Below, piece by piece: positions 6,664 to 15,436 of a DNA stretch of 62,408 bases; the first letter of the stretch is position 1, and each line of letters starts with the position of its first letter. This DNA comes from Bacillota bacterium (lineage in GTDB: Bacteria > Bacillota > Sulfobacillia > Sulfobacillales > Sulfobacillaceae): contig JAJZAN010000008.1 in NCBI GenBank assembly GCA_021799435.1, forward strand, positions 1-62,408, in the 5' to 3' direction. A program made the translations under genes and the position numbers. Below the pieces are notes generated by a model. That model had not been told where the DNA came from. It worked only from the letters and a program-made list of their open reading frames with translations, and did no database searches.

Positions 6664-7597
6664 CACTGCTTGGCCGTTTGGTCTAACTCCCGTGCCTGAA
6701 CCGGCTTCGGGAGTGTCGCGCAAAGCCGCTATGCAGTGGCCAGCTTACTGGCACTACCTCATCACCAATTTGGCCCACAGCGGCGGCGTTGCCACACGCG
6801 CCAGTTGGTCGTTGTGGTTCGATGATGCGACCGTCGCCAAGCAAGCATGGCACGACGCGATTCATGATGGTTGGTGGGAGACGCTCGCCCGCGTGAGAGG
6901 ATTGCCGGAATGCGGGCGGCTAACGGCTGAAGGCTATGCCTACCTTCGCTCCTTGGGACTTGTTCCCCAGCGACGGGCGTTGGTACCCATGGACAGCATC
7001 GCGTTTGCCGAGCGCGTGTTAATTGGTGCGCTTAATGCGACTGAGTGGCGGCGCATGACGACCCCAGAGATCGTGACCGGATTCTATCAGTCGCCTTTTC
7101 CGGCACAGGCCTTTACTCAGAAATACCTCGAACGCTTGCAGCACGTCGGCAATCAGGCCGTTCAGGCCGGGCTTAGCATTATGTTCTGGCAAACACAGTG
7201 GGTTTGGGTATTGCTGGACGTTCGCCAGCGGCAGATGTCGTGGACGGTGAACTGGATAAACCGTACCTTGCGCGAGCTTGTGAGCTTAGGCGCCACCCCA
7301 CGGCTCTTTCTCCTGATCGCGTCTCCGTGGCGGCAGGACGCTTGGACTGATGTTGAAGCGCGCAACGTCTCACGGGGTTTGGATCCGCGTATCACGTTCC
7401 TGTTTCCGCCGCCAGAAACGCTGGACGTGGTTCGCGCATGGCACTCTCGTTCCCGTAGCACCCAAAGCACGATACGCCCAGCGAGTGTTTCTGGCGATAC
7501 GGTTGCCAATGACCTTCTTGCGGCACTTCGTGCCCAGCGCAAGGAACGCCCGTGGGCTGTTCGAGGGGAGGCGACATTCATTGGCCAGCATTCTTAA
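6656..7597 (+). CDS. Winged-helix-like protein of the VirD4 cluster, unknown
   Basis: 313 residues, ATG 6656 with GAGGAGGTGGCC upstream. N-terminal two thirds are helical with several wHTH-like segments (GGVATRASWSLW, TTPEIVTGFYQ). The last third has alternating strands and helices (GATPRLFLLIASPW, DPRITFLFPPPETLDVVRAW), comparable in layout with the proteins at 6076 and 11088. Overlaps the T4CP start by 17 bp. No catalytic motif is evident. Likely a partner of the coupling protein or a relaxosome component. Confidence 0.4.
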   Translation: MLDTAWPFGLTPVPEPASGVSRKAAMQWPAYWHYLITNLAHSGGVATRASWSLWFDDATVAKQAWHDAIHDGWWETLARVRGLPECGRLTAEGYAYLRSLGLVPQRRALVPMDSIAFAERVLIGALNATEWRRMTTPEIVTGFYQSPFPAQAFTQKYLERLQHVGNQAVQAGLSIMFWQTQWVWVLLDVRQRQMSWTVNWINRTLRELVSLGATPRLFLLIASPWRQDAWTDVEARNVSRGLDPRITFLFPPPETLDVVRAWHSRSRSTQSTIRPASVSGDTVANDLLAALRAQRKERPWAVRGEATFIGQHS

Positions 7598-10175
7598 ACC
7601 ACTGAATCTGCCGACCACGGCTGCGACACCGACGCCGCAAGACGCGCGTCATTGGCAGAGACTTGGCCGCGCCATTGTCGGCGCTGGGGTGTTACTTGGC
7701 GGCGTGTGGTGGGCGCTCGATCTGCTCTCGCCCTTGCATCCGGTGGCGTTGTGGCTTGTTCTTATTGGCGGATTGAGTTGGACGGTCGGACTCGTCTGGC
7801 TTAGCCGGCATCCGGGCTGGATGACATGGCGTGGTCGCTGGGAATTGGCCCTTTGGGGATGGATTCTCGTGGGCGGCTCCTTGGGTCTCGTCCTCTACAA
7901 CTTATTCGCCCCTCTGCTGGTGCACGTTGTTGCCCGCCTTGCCTATCCCGAATGGGTGACCTTGCTCATGCCGCGCCACAGCTGGTGGTATACGCCCGTT
8001 GGGTATGGTCGCCAGAGCCTCGTGTTTGGCACACTCCTGTTCGGTGCTTTTGGCTCCCTGTGGGCACAACTAGGGTATGGCCCGCAAGGGTGGTGGGCCA
8101 CGGCAGATGGCGGGTCGCCGGATTACCGCCCTGTGCCCGACGGAACAGACCTTATCATCGCGCATGACAAGGGCAACGGATATCCCGTTGTTATTCCCGG
8201 CCGCGACCGCCCTTTGCACATGACGGTCGTTGGACCTACTGGTGGCGGAAAATCCGTTGAATTGCATGCCTTGGCTCAACAAGACCTAGCGCGGCCCGAC
8301 ATCGGGCTTATCGTGGTCGAACCGAAAGGCGACCTCCTGAAGGAACCTGTCGGACCCGACCAGACGCCGGGAATATGGCCCTTGGCTACCGCGTATTTGG
8401 CGCGGCATAACCGACCCGCATGGCTCGTGGATCCTGCGCGGGCGTCATCTGCTGTGCTGAACCCGCTTGATGGGGACCCTGCCACGGCCGCCGAAGGCTT
8501 GGCGTGGCTATACATGATTTTGCAAAAACGGTCGGGAAAGACCGAGGGGTTCTTCTCAACAGTCAACCAGCAGTATTTGACCAACTTGGTCGGACTGGTC
8601 CATCTGCTTGAACCCGAGCGTCCGAGGTGGGCAACCCTGGCTGCCTTGATGCGGGATGAGAGCCTCTTGTTCCAGGCGCTTATCAGCGTAGCGGAACTTT
8701 ACGGACTCGACCGGGAGGAAGCGCGCCGCCCTGGCAGTAGCCCCGCCTTCATCGCGCCCCGCTGGCAAGAACCCCGTGAGCGCCCTGGGGCTAAACCACC
8801 CAGCCAGTCAGCGCCGGTGGGCGATATAGCGCAGGTAACGCTGGATCTTGTGCGGCAACAGCAGGAAGAAGCCATCTTGGCGTCCCTCGGCGGGAAAATC
8901 GAGCGCCCCGGACGGCTTACCGCTGATTTCGTCGCTCGAGCTCCGCGCCTGCCCCGCCATACTGAGGCCTGTCTGAGCTATTGGCTCACAGAATACTGGA
9001 TCCCGGGATCGAAGCAACGCGAGTGGGCGACCGGCGCTCGTGCACAACTGGCGGACTTCTTCAACCACCCGGACTTGATGCGCGTTCTGGATGCGGCTCC
9101 CGGCCGCGACGTCGTGGACCTCGATGCGGTGTTCGATGCGCCGGGCGTTCTTTGCATCTCGCTTGCGCAAGGCACCATCGGACCGCGACTTGCTTCCGCC
9201 TTTGGAGTGTTGGTGACCACCCAGTTGGATGCCGCGATTAAGCGTCGGAAAGACCGCCAAGAAGAAGCCCGTGCTCATGGCCAAGACGTGAAACTATCGT
9301 TGGTGCATATCATCTTGGACGAGTTTGGGTCGTACGTGTCGCAGAACTTCGGCGATGTCTTGGCGCAAGCTCGGTCCTACAACGTCCAGTGCACCTTGGC
9401 GTATCAGGCACAGTCGCAAATCGCGGACACCTGGGGACCGAACTTCGTCAATTCCATGACCACCAACACGCGCCATAAGCTGGTGTACGGCGGTTTAGCG
9501 AAGGATGACGTCGCTTTCTGGCAAGGCCAGTTCGGATTTCATGATGTCGAAGAGTCCAAGAGCACCATGACGCGGCACCACAGCGGAGCCAGCTGGGAAC
9601 CCACTGCCGTCAACGTGGCGCAGCAGAGCGGGGTCAAGGAAGAAGCGATGATTGACTTCAATACCTTGCGGTACCTGCCGGCAAGCGAAGTTGCCTATCA
9701 GCTGACCGTCTCCCGGAGCTTACAGCCTCCCGGCGTCGGCAAAGTGCATGCCGTCACGTGGGCCGACATCCACGATGTCGAGGCTCCTCCAGGACCGATG
9801 GCTCCCGATCTTCCGGCATCTCCCACGCACCTAATTACCCCCGATCCCGAGCACCGGATGCGCATCTTGCGGCGCATGGGGATTGGCCTTAGCTCTGCGG
9901 TGGAGGAGGAACAGCCTCCCGAGCCACCTTTGGGCTTTACGGCTCCCGTTTCTACCTCTACCCCTCCTCCTGATCGGCCATCGTATGTAACGGGCTTGGA
10001 AGCAGATGGCGCGCCCTCGTCGCCCAGAGTGCGACTGGACTGGGACACCGTGGCTGTCAATCCGATAGAGGCGGAAGACGAGGCACCGGATGTTGCAGAA
10101 CCCACGGAGCCTGCTCCATTTAGCCCGTGGTCATTGATTACCCATACCCCCCGAGAGGAGAATGATGATGAGTGA
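7581..10175 (+). CDS. virD4: VirD4/TraG-type conjugative coupling ATPase (T4CP)
   Basis: 864 residues from TTG 7581 (GAGGGGAGG at 7563-7572); the open frame extends upstream to 7350 without a good start. Three or four membrane segments lie in residues 30-165, then Walker A GPTGGGKS at 218-225 and Walker B-like IILDEFG near residue 578, followed by QARSYNVQCTLAYQAQSQI, the conserved T4CP stretch. The C-terminal 170 residues are Pro-rich and acidic. T4CPs link the DNA-relaxase complex to the secretion channel at the inner membrane. Flanked by wHTH/nuclease-like genes and an S1 protein instead of a recognisable relaxase. Confidence 0.9.
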   Translation: MASILKPLNLPTTAATPTPQDARHWQRLGRAIVGAGVLLGGVWWALDLLSPLHPVALWLVLIGGLSWTVGLVWLSRHPGWMTWRGRWELALWGWILVGGSLGLVLYNLFAPLLVHVVARLAYPEWVTLLMPRHSWWYTPVGYGRQSLVFGTLLFGAFGSLWAQLGYGPQGWWATADGGSPDYRPVPDGTDLIIAHDKGNGYPVVIPGRDRPLHMTVVGPTGGGKSVELHALAQQDLARPDIGLIVVEPKGDLLKEPVGPDQTPGIWPLATAYLARHNRPAWLVDPARASSAVLNPLDGDPATAAEGLAWLYMILQKRSGKTEGFFSTVNQQYLTNLVGLVHLLEPERPRWATLAALMRDESLLFQALISVAELYGLDREEARRPGSSPAFIAPRWQEPRERPGAKPPSQSAPVGDIAQVTLDLVRQQQEEAILASLGGKIERPGRLTADFVARAPRLPRHTEACLSYWLTEYWIPGSKQREWATGARAQLADFFNHPDLMRVLDAAPGRDVVDLDAVFDAPGVLCISLAQGTIGPRLASAFGVLVTTQLDAAIKRRKDRQEEARAHGQDVKLSLVHIILDEFGSYVSQNFGDVLAQARSYNVQCTLAYQAQSQIADTWGPNFVNSMTTNTRHKLVYGGLAKDDVAFWQGQFGFHDVEESKSTMTRHHSGASWEPTAVNVAQQSGVKEEAMIDFNTLRYLPASEVAYQLTVSRSLQPPGVGKVHAVTWADIHDVEAPPGPMAPDLPASPTHLITPDPEHRMRILRRMGIGLSSAVEEEQPPEPPLGFTAPVSTSTPPPDRPSYVTGLEADGAPSSPRVRLDWDTVAVNPIEAEDEAPDVAEPTEPAPFSPWSLITHTPREENDDE

Positions 10176-11082
10176 CGTAGAATTGACTGTGACGCAGCCT
10201 GTAGTTGGGGATAGCACCATTTATGATTGGCAGAACCTTCCGCCCATCCGCCCGGAAGGTGACTATGGTCAAGCGGAGTTTGTTCCAGATTGGGCGCAAG
10301 GACCGGACATGGCGCTTCTTCCCCAATGGGAACAGGCCCAACGTGACGGGACAGTTCTTCAAGGATTAGTTGGAGGACTCGACAAGGACATGCAGGATCC
10401 CGTCGTTGTGCTAAGACTCCCTGGCCGTTGGAAAGGCCTTTGCCCTTTACCAGCGTTTGACCCGAATCTGCGGCCACATGACATTGGAAGCCGTCTGGAC
10501 CTTTATGCGCAGTTTGTCGTGCTTCATGTGGATGCTGAGCGTGGGATTGTTGTGGTCAGCCGTGTCGCCGCCTTGGAGCGGATGCGGGCACTTCTGAAAG
10601 AGCGATTGGCTGTAGGCACCATTCTCCCAGCCGTCGTGCGTTGGGTGAGCGAATCGAGCGCGATTTGCGACATTGGCGGTCTTACCGGATTGTTGCCCCG
10701 TAGTCGCATGGGCATTAGTGAAGATCCTCGTATGCGTCTTCCTCGTGGCACGAAACTGAGGGTCGGCGTGGCGAAGATAGAGGATCAGGATGGAGAGTCG
10801 CGTATTACGCTGGATGCCATCATGCCATGGCAGGGTCAGTGGGAGTCCATGGTCAAGGCCGTGAAGGTGCGTCAAATCTATTCCGGCGAGGTCCGGCGCG
10901 TGATGCCCAAGGCGGTGTTGGTCAGCTTGCACATGCCGCAAGGACTGGAAGTGGTCGTACGGTCGCGAGAGCCATTGCCGATTCATGAAGGGGACCGAGT
11001 GCGCGTTCGCATTGTGTCCATCCAGTCGGAGCGCCGGACGATTTACGGGCAGTACGTCAATCGGATCGCGGAAGGACGGTAA
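10168..11082 (+). CDS. S1 RNA-binding-domain repeat protein
   Basis: 304 residues from ATG 10168, seven bases after GAGAGGAG; ATGs at 10162 and 10165 are also possible. At least three S1/OB-like repeats are visible: GTVLQGLVGGLDKDMQDPVVV, GTILPAVVRWVSESSAICDIG followed by GLTGLLPRSRMG, and YSGEVRRVMPKAVLVSL, with a final GDRVRVRIVSIQSERRTI. This is the arrangement of ribosomal-protein-S1-like proteins. Its start overlaps the end of virD4, so it is co-expressed with transfer genes. An S1-like protein in a coupling-protein operon is unusual; it may bind RNA or single-stranded DNA. Confidence 0.7.
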   Translation: MSDVELTVTQPVVGDSTIYDWQNLPPIRPEGDYGQAEFVPDWAQGPDMALLPQWEQAQRDGTVLQGLVGGLDKDMQDPVVVLRLPGRWKGLCPLPAFDPNLRPHDIGSRLDLYAQFVVLHVDAERGIVVVSRVAALERMRALLKERLAVGTILPAVVRWVSESSAICDIGGLTGLLPRSRMGISEDPRMRLPRGTKLRVGVAKIEDQDGESRITLDAIMPWQGQWESMVKAVKVRQIYSGEVRRVMPKAVLVSLHMPQGLEVVVRSREPLPIHEGDRVRVRIVSIQSERRTIYGQYVNRIAEGR

Positions 11083-11087
11083 GACCC

Positions 11088-11996
11088 ATGGCTTCACAAA
11101 CGATGGCTCCAGATACCCCGTTGGACACACTCTTGGTGCCGCATGCTCCTCACGGCGGGCTTTTTGCCCGCCGTCCCGAGGGGCCGCGCCATGCCGTGGC
11201 TCACGATGCCCAGCAACTTCAACGCTTTTGGGCTTACCCTAATGCACCCGAACGCTCAACGCTCCTCATGGTGCTTCAGCGCCATCAAGTCGTCACGCCT
11301 CATCAGCTCCACCGATTGTTTCCCGTTGGCTACAAGACGCTTCCTGCCCTTTTGACCAAATACGGATGGGGGACTCGCCTCACATGGTCGGATGGCACCA
11401 ATCCCGACCCGCGCGTTGCCCTTTGGAACCCCTTCTATGCGGCTGCGGGCCTTTCCTCCGTGATGCGCGGCACAGTGCCGAACGGCCGTTTCTTGCTTCA
11501 TCGGGTAATGCCCGTGGATCGCTTGTTCGCGTGGCTTTGGGTGAACGAATGGGCTGCGAGTGCCGTGACGGCTCCCGGCCACCCGATGATTGACGAGTGG
11601 GATTGGCTGCCAGCGTTGGCTGAGGGCTTGCCGTCGCCCGTATGCCGCGTCACATGGCGAACCCAACATGGCCCGTGGGGCATGCTGGTGCAGCCCGTGT
11701 TTCAGGGAACGGATCTTGCGCCGTTGGCTCAGGCGGCACGGCTCTGGGTTTCTTGGCTTGACGGCCAAGAGACGCCGCACTTGTTGTGGTTTCTCGTAGC
11801 GGATGCCACTGCCTTAGCGATGCTCCGGGCCGCTCTGTTGGATGCCCGGGTACCATTGCACCGGATTGCCGTTTCGGCGGAACGCCAAGTGGTAAAACCC
11901 ATCGGATTGCGTGGCTCGTTTTGCCTTCTAACGGAGAATCCCGATGCGCCGTGGACCTTCGGATCATTTCGCGCGTTTGAAGCCCCTGCCGAATGA
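11088..11996 (+). CDS. Replication-relaxation-like winged-helix protein, unknown
   Basis: 302 residues, ATG 11088. A winged helix is suggested around LLMVLQRHQVVTPHQLHRLFPVG, followed by a beta-rich segment and a C-terminal strand-helix pattern (PHLLWFLVADATALAMLRAALLDA). The order wHTH then alpha/beta domain resembles the proteins at 6076 and 6656 and Replic_Relax family members. It ends in a terminator at 11981-12007, closing the VirD4 operon. No motif defines catalysis. Confidence 0.4.
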   Translation: MASQTMAPDTPLDTLLVPHAPHGGLFARRPEGPRHAVAHDAQQLQRFWAYPNAPERSTLLMVLQRHQVVTPHQLHRLFPVGYKTLPALLTKYGWGTRLTWSDGTNPDPRVALWNPFYAAAGLSSVMRGTVPNGRFLLHRVMPVDRLFAWLWVNEWAASAVTAPGHPMIDEWDWLPALAEGLPSPVCRVTWRTQHGPWGMLVQPVFQGTDLAPLAQAARLWVSWLDGQETPHLLWFLVADATALAMLRAALLDARVPLHRIAVSAERQVVKPIGLRGSFCLLTENPDAPWTFGSFRAFEAPAE

Positions 11997-12007
11997 GGAC
12001 AGGGGCT
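11981..12007 (+). terminator. Terminator closing the VirD4 operon
   Basis: AGCCCCTG / CAGGGGCT 8-bp stem overlapping the last codons and stop of the 302-residue gene, followed by a modest T-rich stretch (GATTGTTAG). Confidence 0.55.
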
Positions 12008-12297
12008 GATTGTTAGTGCGCCCGGCATGGGCAGTAAGTCCCAAATGGGGGATGACCGTTCCAACTGGCCAGTCACTGTAATTCACAAGATGGTCCCCTC
12101 GGATCGGTATGATGCTTCCGATCCTCGTCCATCCGAACGTTTGAGCCATTTTCAAGGTCGGTCAGTGTGTAGAACTCCGGTTCGCCAATGCTTCACCTTT
12201 TTAGAGCGCTCAGACATGCTTCCGCGTATTTGATCGGGTTTTGACGCAGGGCATCGCCCCGATCGTTTGTTTGGGCTATCATGGAATCCTCAAAGGA
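12008..12297 (+). other. Non-coding stretch with two hairpins
   Basis: Holds a 7-bp inverted repeat GGATCGG/CCGATCC at about 12100-12123 and a second stem GATCGGG/CCCGATC (12232-12238 with 12258-12264) followed by GTTTGTTT, which could be an attenuator or terminator ahead of the 12298 gene. No convincing ORF is seen. Confidence 0.4.
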
Positions 12298-12732
12298 GTG
12301 ATTCTACTGCCCAGTCGTAACTTTTCCCACGGCGCATTCGCCTATGGCATCGGCCTGCCTACCGCACCCGCTCCTGTTCGGATGCGTCACTTTTATACCA
12401 TTGGCGATACCGGCATGGACTTGTGGTCGATCCGCGATGAAAAGACTAGCCGCGAATGGGACGTCACTTCGGATGTCATCGACAGGGGTCTCTGTCTTGT
12501 TCCCTACGTAGTTGGCGATTCTTTGCGCCGTAGCCTCCGTAATTCAGTGACCGCCAAGGTGCTTCCTGGCGCTCTGTTTGAGTCGTTGATTGCGCAATGG
12601 ATCGCTAAATCCCCATCGATCAACGAGGTATATGAGACCTTTCTGAGGCAGTTTAGGGTTGGCTCGCTCTCGACGGACGACATGCCTTACATCGATTACT
12701 GCTGGATACTGGTCGGCGACCTGTTTTCGTGA
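12298..12732 (+). CDS. Unknown protein, 144 residues
   Basis: Start uncertain: GTG 12298 is directly inside an AAAGGAGTG sequence; a TTG at 12241 is also in frame. Mixed alpha/beta composition with HFYTIGDTGMDLWSIRDE and a helical C-terminus (NEVYETFLRQFRVGS). No family recognised. It stands alone between the VirD4 operon and a parS-like site, so no functional hint comes from context. Confidence 0.45.
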   Translation: MILLPSRNFSHGAFAYGIGLPTAPAPVRMRHFYTIGDTGMDLWSIRDEKTSREWDVTSDVIDRGLCLVPYVVGDSLRRSLRNSVTAKVLPGALFESLIAQWIAKSPSINEVYETFLRQFRVGSLSTDDMPYIDYCWILVGDLFS

Positions 12733-12740
12733 CTATAGGG

Positions 12741-12756
12741 GTTTCCACATGGAAAC
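12741..12756. other. parS-like centromere site 2
   Basis: GTTTCCACATGGAAAC with flanking GGGG/CCCC; read on the minus strand its core is TGTTTCCATGTGGAAAC, identical over 17 bases to site 1. Lies in an intergenic region, before a strong promoter. Confidence 0.6.
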
Positions 12757-12778
12757 ACCCCTGGGTAAGTGTTGTTCG

Positions 12779-12808
12779 TTGACACCAAAAAATTCCCTGT
12801 GCTACAGT
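12779..12808 (+). promoter_or_regulatory. Promoter of the recombination operon
   Basis: TTGACA (12779-12784), 18-bp spacer, TACAGT (12803-12808). It would make a leader of about 210 nt before the first small gene at 13029. Confidence 0.6.
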
Positions 12809-12840
12809 TAATTCGATCCACGTAACACTTCTTTCCCCGC

Positions 12841-12985
12841 GCGCCACCTTCGGCACCGGGACGCCTCATCAAGTACGCTTGATGAAGTCGCTTACCTAAC
12901 CCACGGGTTTAGGGCTTTCCAAACATCCCAAATTCCCTAAAAACGAAGCGCGCACAGACTCAAACGCCATGATGGGCGTCCTTTT
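12841..12985 (+). other. Structured leader; possible IS200/IS605-type end or attenuator
   Basis: Contains CATCAAG-TACG-CTTGATG (12867-12884), a CCTAACCC/GGGTTTAGG stem (12895-12911) and an ACGCC/GGCGT stem followed by CCTTTT (12964-12983). GCGCGCC near 12840 and GAAGCGCGC near 12946 could pair over a distance. The AACCCACGGGTT-type hairpin is reminiscent of IS200/IS605 ends, but no transposase or tnpB is present. As it stands it may be a transcription attenuator for the recombination operon. Confidence 0.35.
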
Positions 12986-13028
12986 GTGCTTTGCGCGATA
13001 TTCATATTCCCAAAGGAGCGTGTTTTTT

Positions 13029-13151
13029 ATGATTCACTCTCTCATGCAGCTGCACCACGCCGTGGTGTCCGCCATTACTTACGGAATCTTTGTCCTCCCG
13101 TTGGGCGCCGCCGCCATTGTCGGTGTCGCTCACGCGGCGAAGAACCTTTAG
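13029..13151 (+). CDS. 40-residue membrane peptide
   Basis: ATG 13029 with AAAGGAG at about 13013-13019. The product has one or two hydrophobic stretches (HAVVSAITYGIFVLPLGAAA, then IVGVAHAAKNL). It sits 11 bp before the ERF gene and shares its promoter. No family recognised. One of several tiny membrane peptides encoded by this element. Confidence 0.5.
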   Translation: MIHSLMQLHHAVVSAITYGIFVLPLGAAAIVGVAHAAKNL

Positions 13152-13162
13152 GAGGTGCTGTC

Positions 13163-14368
13163 ATGACCAATCAAGAAGCGGCTTTCGAGTACATGTCGCA
13201 TATCACCATTCCCATCAAACTTGCGAAAAAGTTGGCGCAGATAATGAGCGCCCTTGCGCGAATTCCCAAAAACGGTTACAACCGACACTTTGATTACAAA
13301 TATGTGATGGAAGCCGACGTGACCGACACATTACGTACGCTTTTGGCAGAACACGGGGTTGTTGTACTATCCACCATCGAGTCTATCGAGCAGAAGGTAG
13401 AACCGTCTACTGACGGGAAGAAGCCCTCGACGACTACCACTGTCTGGGTCGACTTTACGCTGGTAGATTCCGACTCCGGCGAACATTGGACGTCACGCTA
13501 CCCGGGCCAAGGAAGCGACTCGACTGACAAGGGCATACCCAAGGCCCTGACAGCAGCGACGAAATACTTCCTGCTCAAGACCTTCATGCTATCGTCCGGC
13601 GATGATCCAGAGAACGACGGTAAGCCCGATAATCGGGGCGACAACGGACGCTCAGGATCGGGACAACAAGGCTCCGGCCGCTCTGGTGGCTCGAAGCCTA
13701 CGTTGCCCGACCTGCCGGCGACGGCGATTGCCATTCGCGTCACCGAAGGCTCGCTTACCTCGAAGAACAGCAACGGAAAGTCCGTCATGTTGTTCAAGGG
13801 GAAAGCGGTCTATGAGGAGACGGGGGAGACTTTCCCGGTGTCCGGTTGGCGTGAACAAGGGCAGTTCTTGAACTTGTCCAAAGAGCAATCTCGACCAGTC
13901 GTCGTCACGCTCGAAAAGTCCGAGCGGTTTGGCGAGTATCAGGCTAAGTCGGCCGCATGGCCCGAGGGAGACGCTAAGTCCTCTGAGACCGGCGCCACCA
14001 AGGGAAACGCTTCTCCGGCGGCCCCCAAGGCAGAACAGGGTGCTGAACCGAAGCTCGCGTTCCGTCAAGAGGTATCGCGTCTTCGCAACGCGGGTGTTCA
14101 GGATGGCCAAATCTCCGAAGTTGTGAATCTCTGCACTGGCGGTGCCACCTTTGACGATAGCCCGGATCACATTCAGGATTTCGTGGTCTTCGTTCTGAAG
14201 TTCCTTCCTGATCGATTCGATGGCGTCAAGGCGGCGCTTAAAGGCAAGCCGATCCACACATGGGGTGCGGACCAACTTCCGGGATTCCGTACGTATCTGA
14301 CCAACCATTTCAAGGACCAGCAGACGCCGGCACCGGTTTCCGATTCGTCGGATGTGGTGCAACTCTAA
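13163..14368 (+). CDS. erf: ERF-family single-strand annealing protein
   Basis: 401 residues from ATG 13163 (TTTAGGAGGTG upstream). Residues about 35-140 contain the ERF signature: IPKNGYNRHFDYKYV, a block of strands around TTTTVWVDFTLVDSDSG, then GSDSTDKGIPKALTAATKY. A Gly/Ser-rich linker (about 155-175) leads to a second beta domain and a helical C-terminus. ERF proteins anneal complementary single strands in phage and plasmid recombination. The next genes encode a Toprim-like and a RecB/Cas4-like protein, making a typical mobile-element recombination unit. Confidence 0.8.
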   Translation: MTNQEAAFEYMSHITIPIKLAKKLAQIMSALARIPKNGYNRHFDYKYVMEADVTDTLRTLLAEHGVVVLSTIESIEQKVEPSTDGKKPSTTTTVWVDFTLVDSDSGEHWTSRYPGQGSDSTDKGIPKALTAATKYFLLKTFMLSSGDDPENDGKPDNRGDNGRSGSGQQGSGRSGGSKPTLPDLPATAIAIRVTEGSLTSKNSNGKSVMLFKGKAVYEETGETFPVSGWREQGQFLNLSKEQSRPVVVTLEKSERFGEYQAKSAAWPEGDAKSSETGATKGNASPAAPKAEQGAEPKLAFRQEVSRLRNAGVQDGQISEVVNLCTGGATFDDSPDHIQDFVVFVLKFLPDRFDGVKAALKGKPIHTWGADQLPGFRTYLTNHFKDQQTPAPVSDSSDVVQL

Positions 14369-14386
14369 TTCAAGGAGGTGGTGCGA

Positions 14387-15370
14387 ATGGCCCATGCGTA
14401 CACTGACGACCCGAGCATGACATGGATTCCGGTCCACAAAACCCGTAAGCCGTGTCCGATTTGCGGGCATCCGGACTTTTGTTCGGTCAACGCCCGGTGG
14501 GTGTTGTGCACGCGGGTTCAATCGCATCGTCCGACCGCGAATGGCGGCTGGCTGCATGACCGTCCCGACAGTACTGAGCCATTACCGGCTCCGCTGTCGG
14601 GAACGGCTCCCTTAGCTCCGTTGGCGCAACGCGACCGGGTTTACCGGCTATTGTGGCAAGTCTTGCCTCTGTCGTCGGCCCATCAGCGCTATCTCACGGA
14701 GCGAGGCATTGAATCAGTGGCACCCTACCGGACGAATCCAGACGGTGACCGCGCGGCAATTGCCCGCGCCGTGGCGCGTGTGGAGGACGTATCCGGAGTG
14801 CCGGGATTCCACCTCAGCCATGGTTTCATGGTTTGGGGCGGACGACCCGGCATCCTCATTCCGGTGCGTGACGTGGAAGGACGCATTCAAGCTGTGCAGG
14901 TTCGCGCCGATGGTGCGGTTGCAAAGGACGACCGTTATCGTTGGGTGACGTCCGCTCACCAAGGCGGCGCTTCCCCCGGAACGCCCGTTCATGTCCTGAA
15001 TACGCACTATCCGCATCAGCGCGTGTGGTTGACTGAAGGCGTCTTAAAAGCGACGTACGCCGGTCAACTGCTTCATGAACCTTGGATTGCTGTTGCAGGC
15101 ATTTCCAATGTCGCGCCTGCATTCGAGACCCTAAAACAACTCGAAGCCAGAACCGTTGTGGTGGCCTTTGATATGGACGGCGGCACCAATGACATGGTGC
15201 GCCTTGGCACCCAGCGCTTGGTCGCACAGCTCCTACACTACGGCTACCGTGTGGTGCAAGCCACGTGGCCCGTGGTTCATAAGGGCATAGACGATTGCCT
15301 GATGGCTCGTGTGCGGCCTCAACTGCGCAACATCCCGAGTCCTAGCGCGCTGATTTTCCCAACGCACTAG
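14387..15370 (+). CDS. Toprim-domain primase-like protein (DUF3854-like)
   Basis: 327 residues from ATG 14387 with a full AAGGAGGT at 14372-14379. N-terminal zinc-binding pattern CPICGHPDFC with a further CTR; a middle domain (ILIPVRDVEGRIQAVQVRADG) typical of the catalytic region next to Toprim; then RVWLTEGVLKATYAGQLL and TVVVAFDMDGGTND, which match the Toprim E and DxD motifs. Such proteins act as primases or topoisomerase-type enzymes in plasmid replication. Located between the annealing protein and nuclease genes. Confidence 0.65.
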   Translation: MAHAYTDDPSMTWIPVHKTRKPCPICGHPDFCSVNARWVLCTRVQSHRPTANGGWLHDRPDSTEPLPAPLSGTAPLAPLAQRDRVYRLLWQVLPLSSAHQRYLTERGIESVAPYRTNPDGDRAAIARAVARVEDVSGVPGFHLSHGFMVWGGRPGILIPVRDVEGRIQAVQVRADGAVAKDDRYRWVTSAHQGGASPGTPVHVLNTHYPHQRVWLTEGVLKATYAGQLLHEPWIAVAGISNVAPAFETLKQLEARTVVVAFDMDGGTNDMVRLGTQRLVAQLLHYGYRVVQATWPVVHKGIDDCLMARVRPQLRNIPSPSALIFPTH

Positions 15371-15436
15371 ATTCGCGATGTCTTGATCCCCAAAACCCTA
15401 ATTCTCTAATCCCAAAATCCCAAAGGAGGGATTCTG

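Noticed and set aside
7350..7580. N-terminal extension of virD4 by 77 codons
   Set aside because: Overlaps the well-supported 6656-7597 gene, and TTG 7581 has a good ribosome binding site.
12841..12911. Riboswitch (cobalamin or c-di-GMP type)
   Set aside because: No conserved riboswitch core words were found; the hairpins fit an attenuator or transposon end better.
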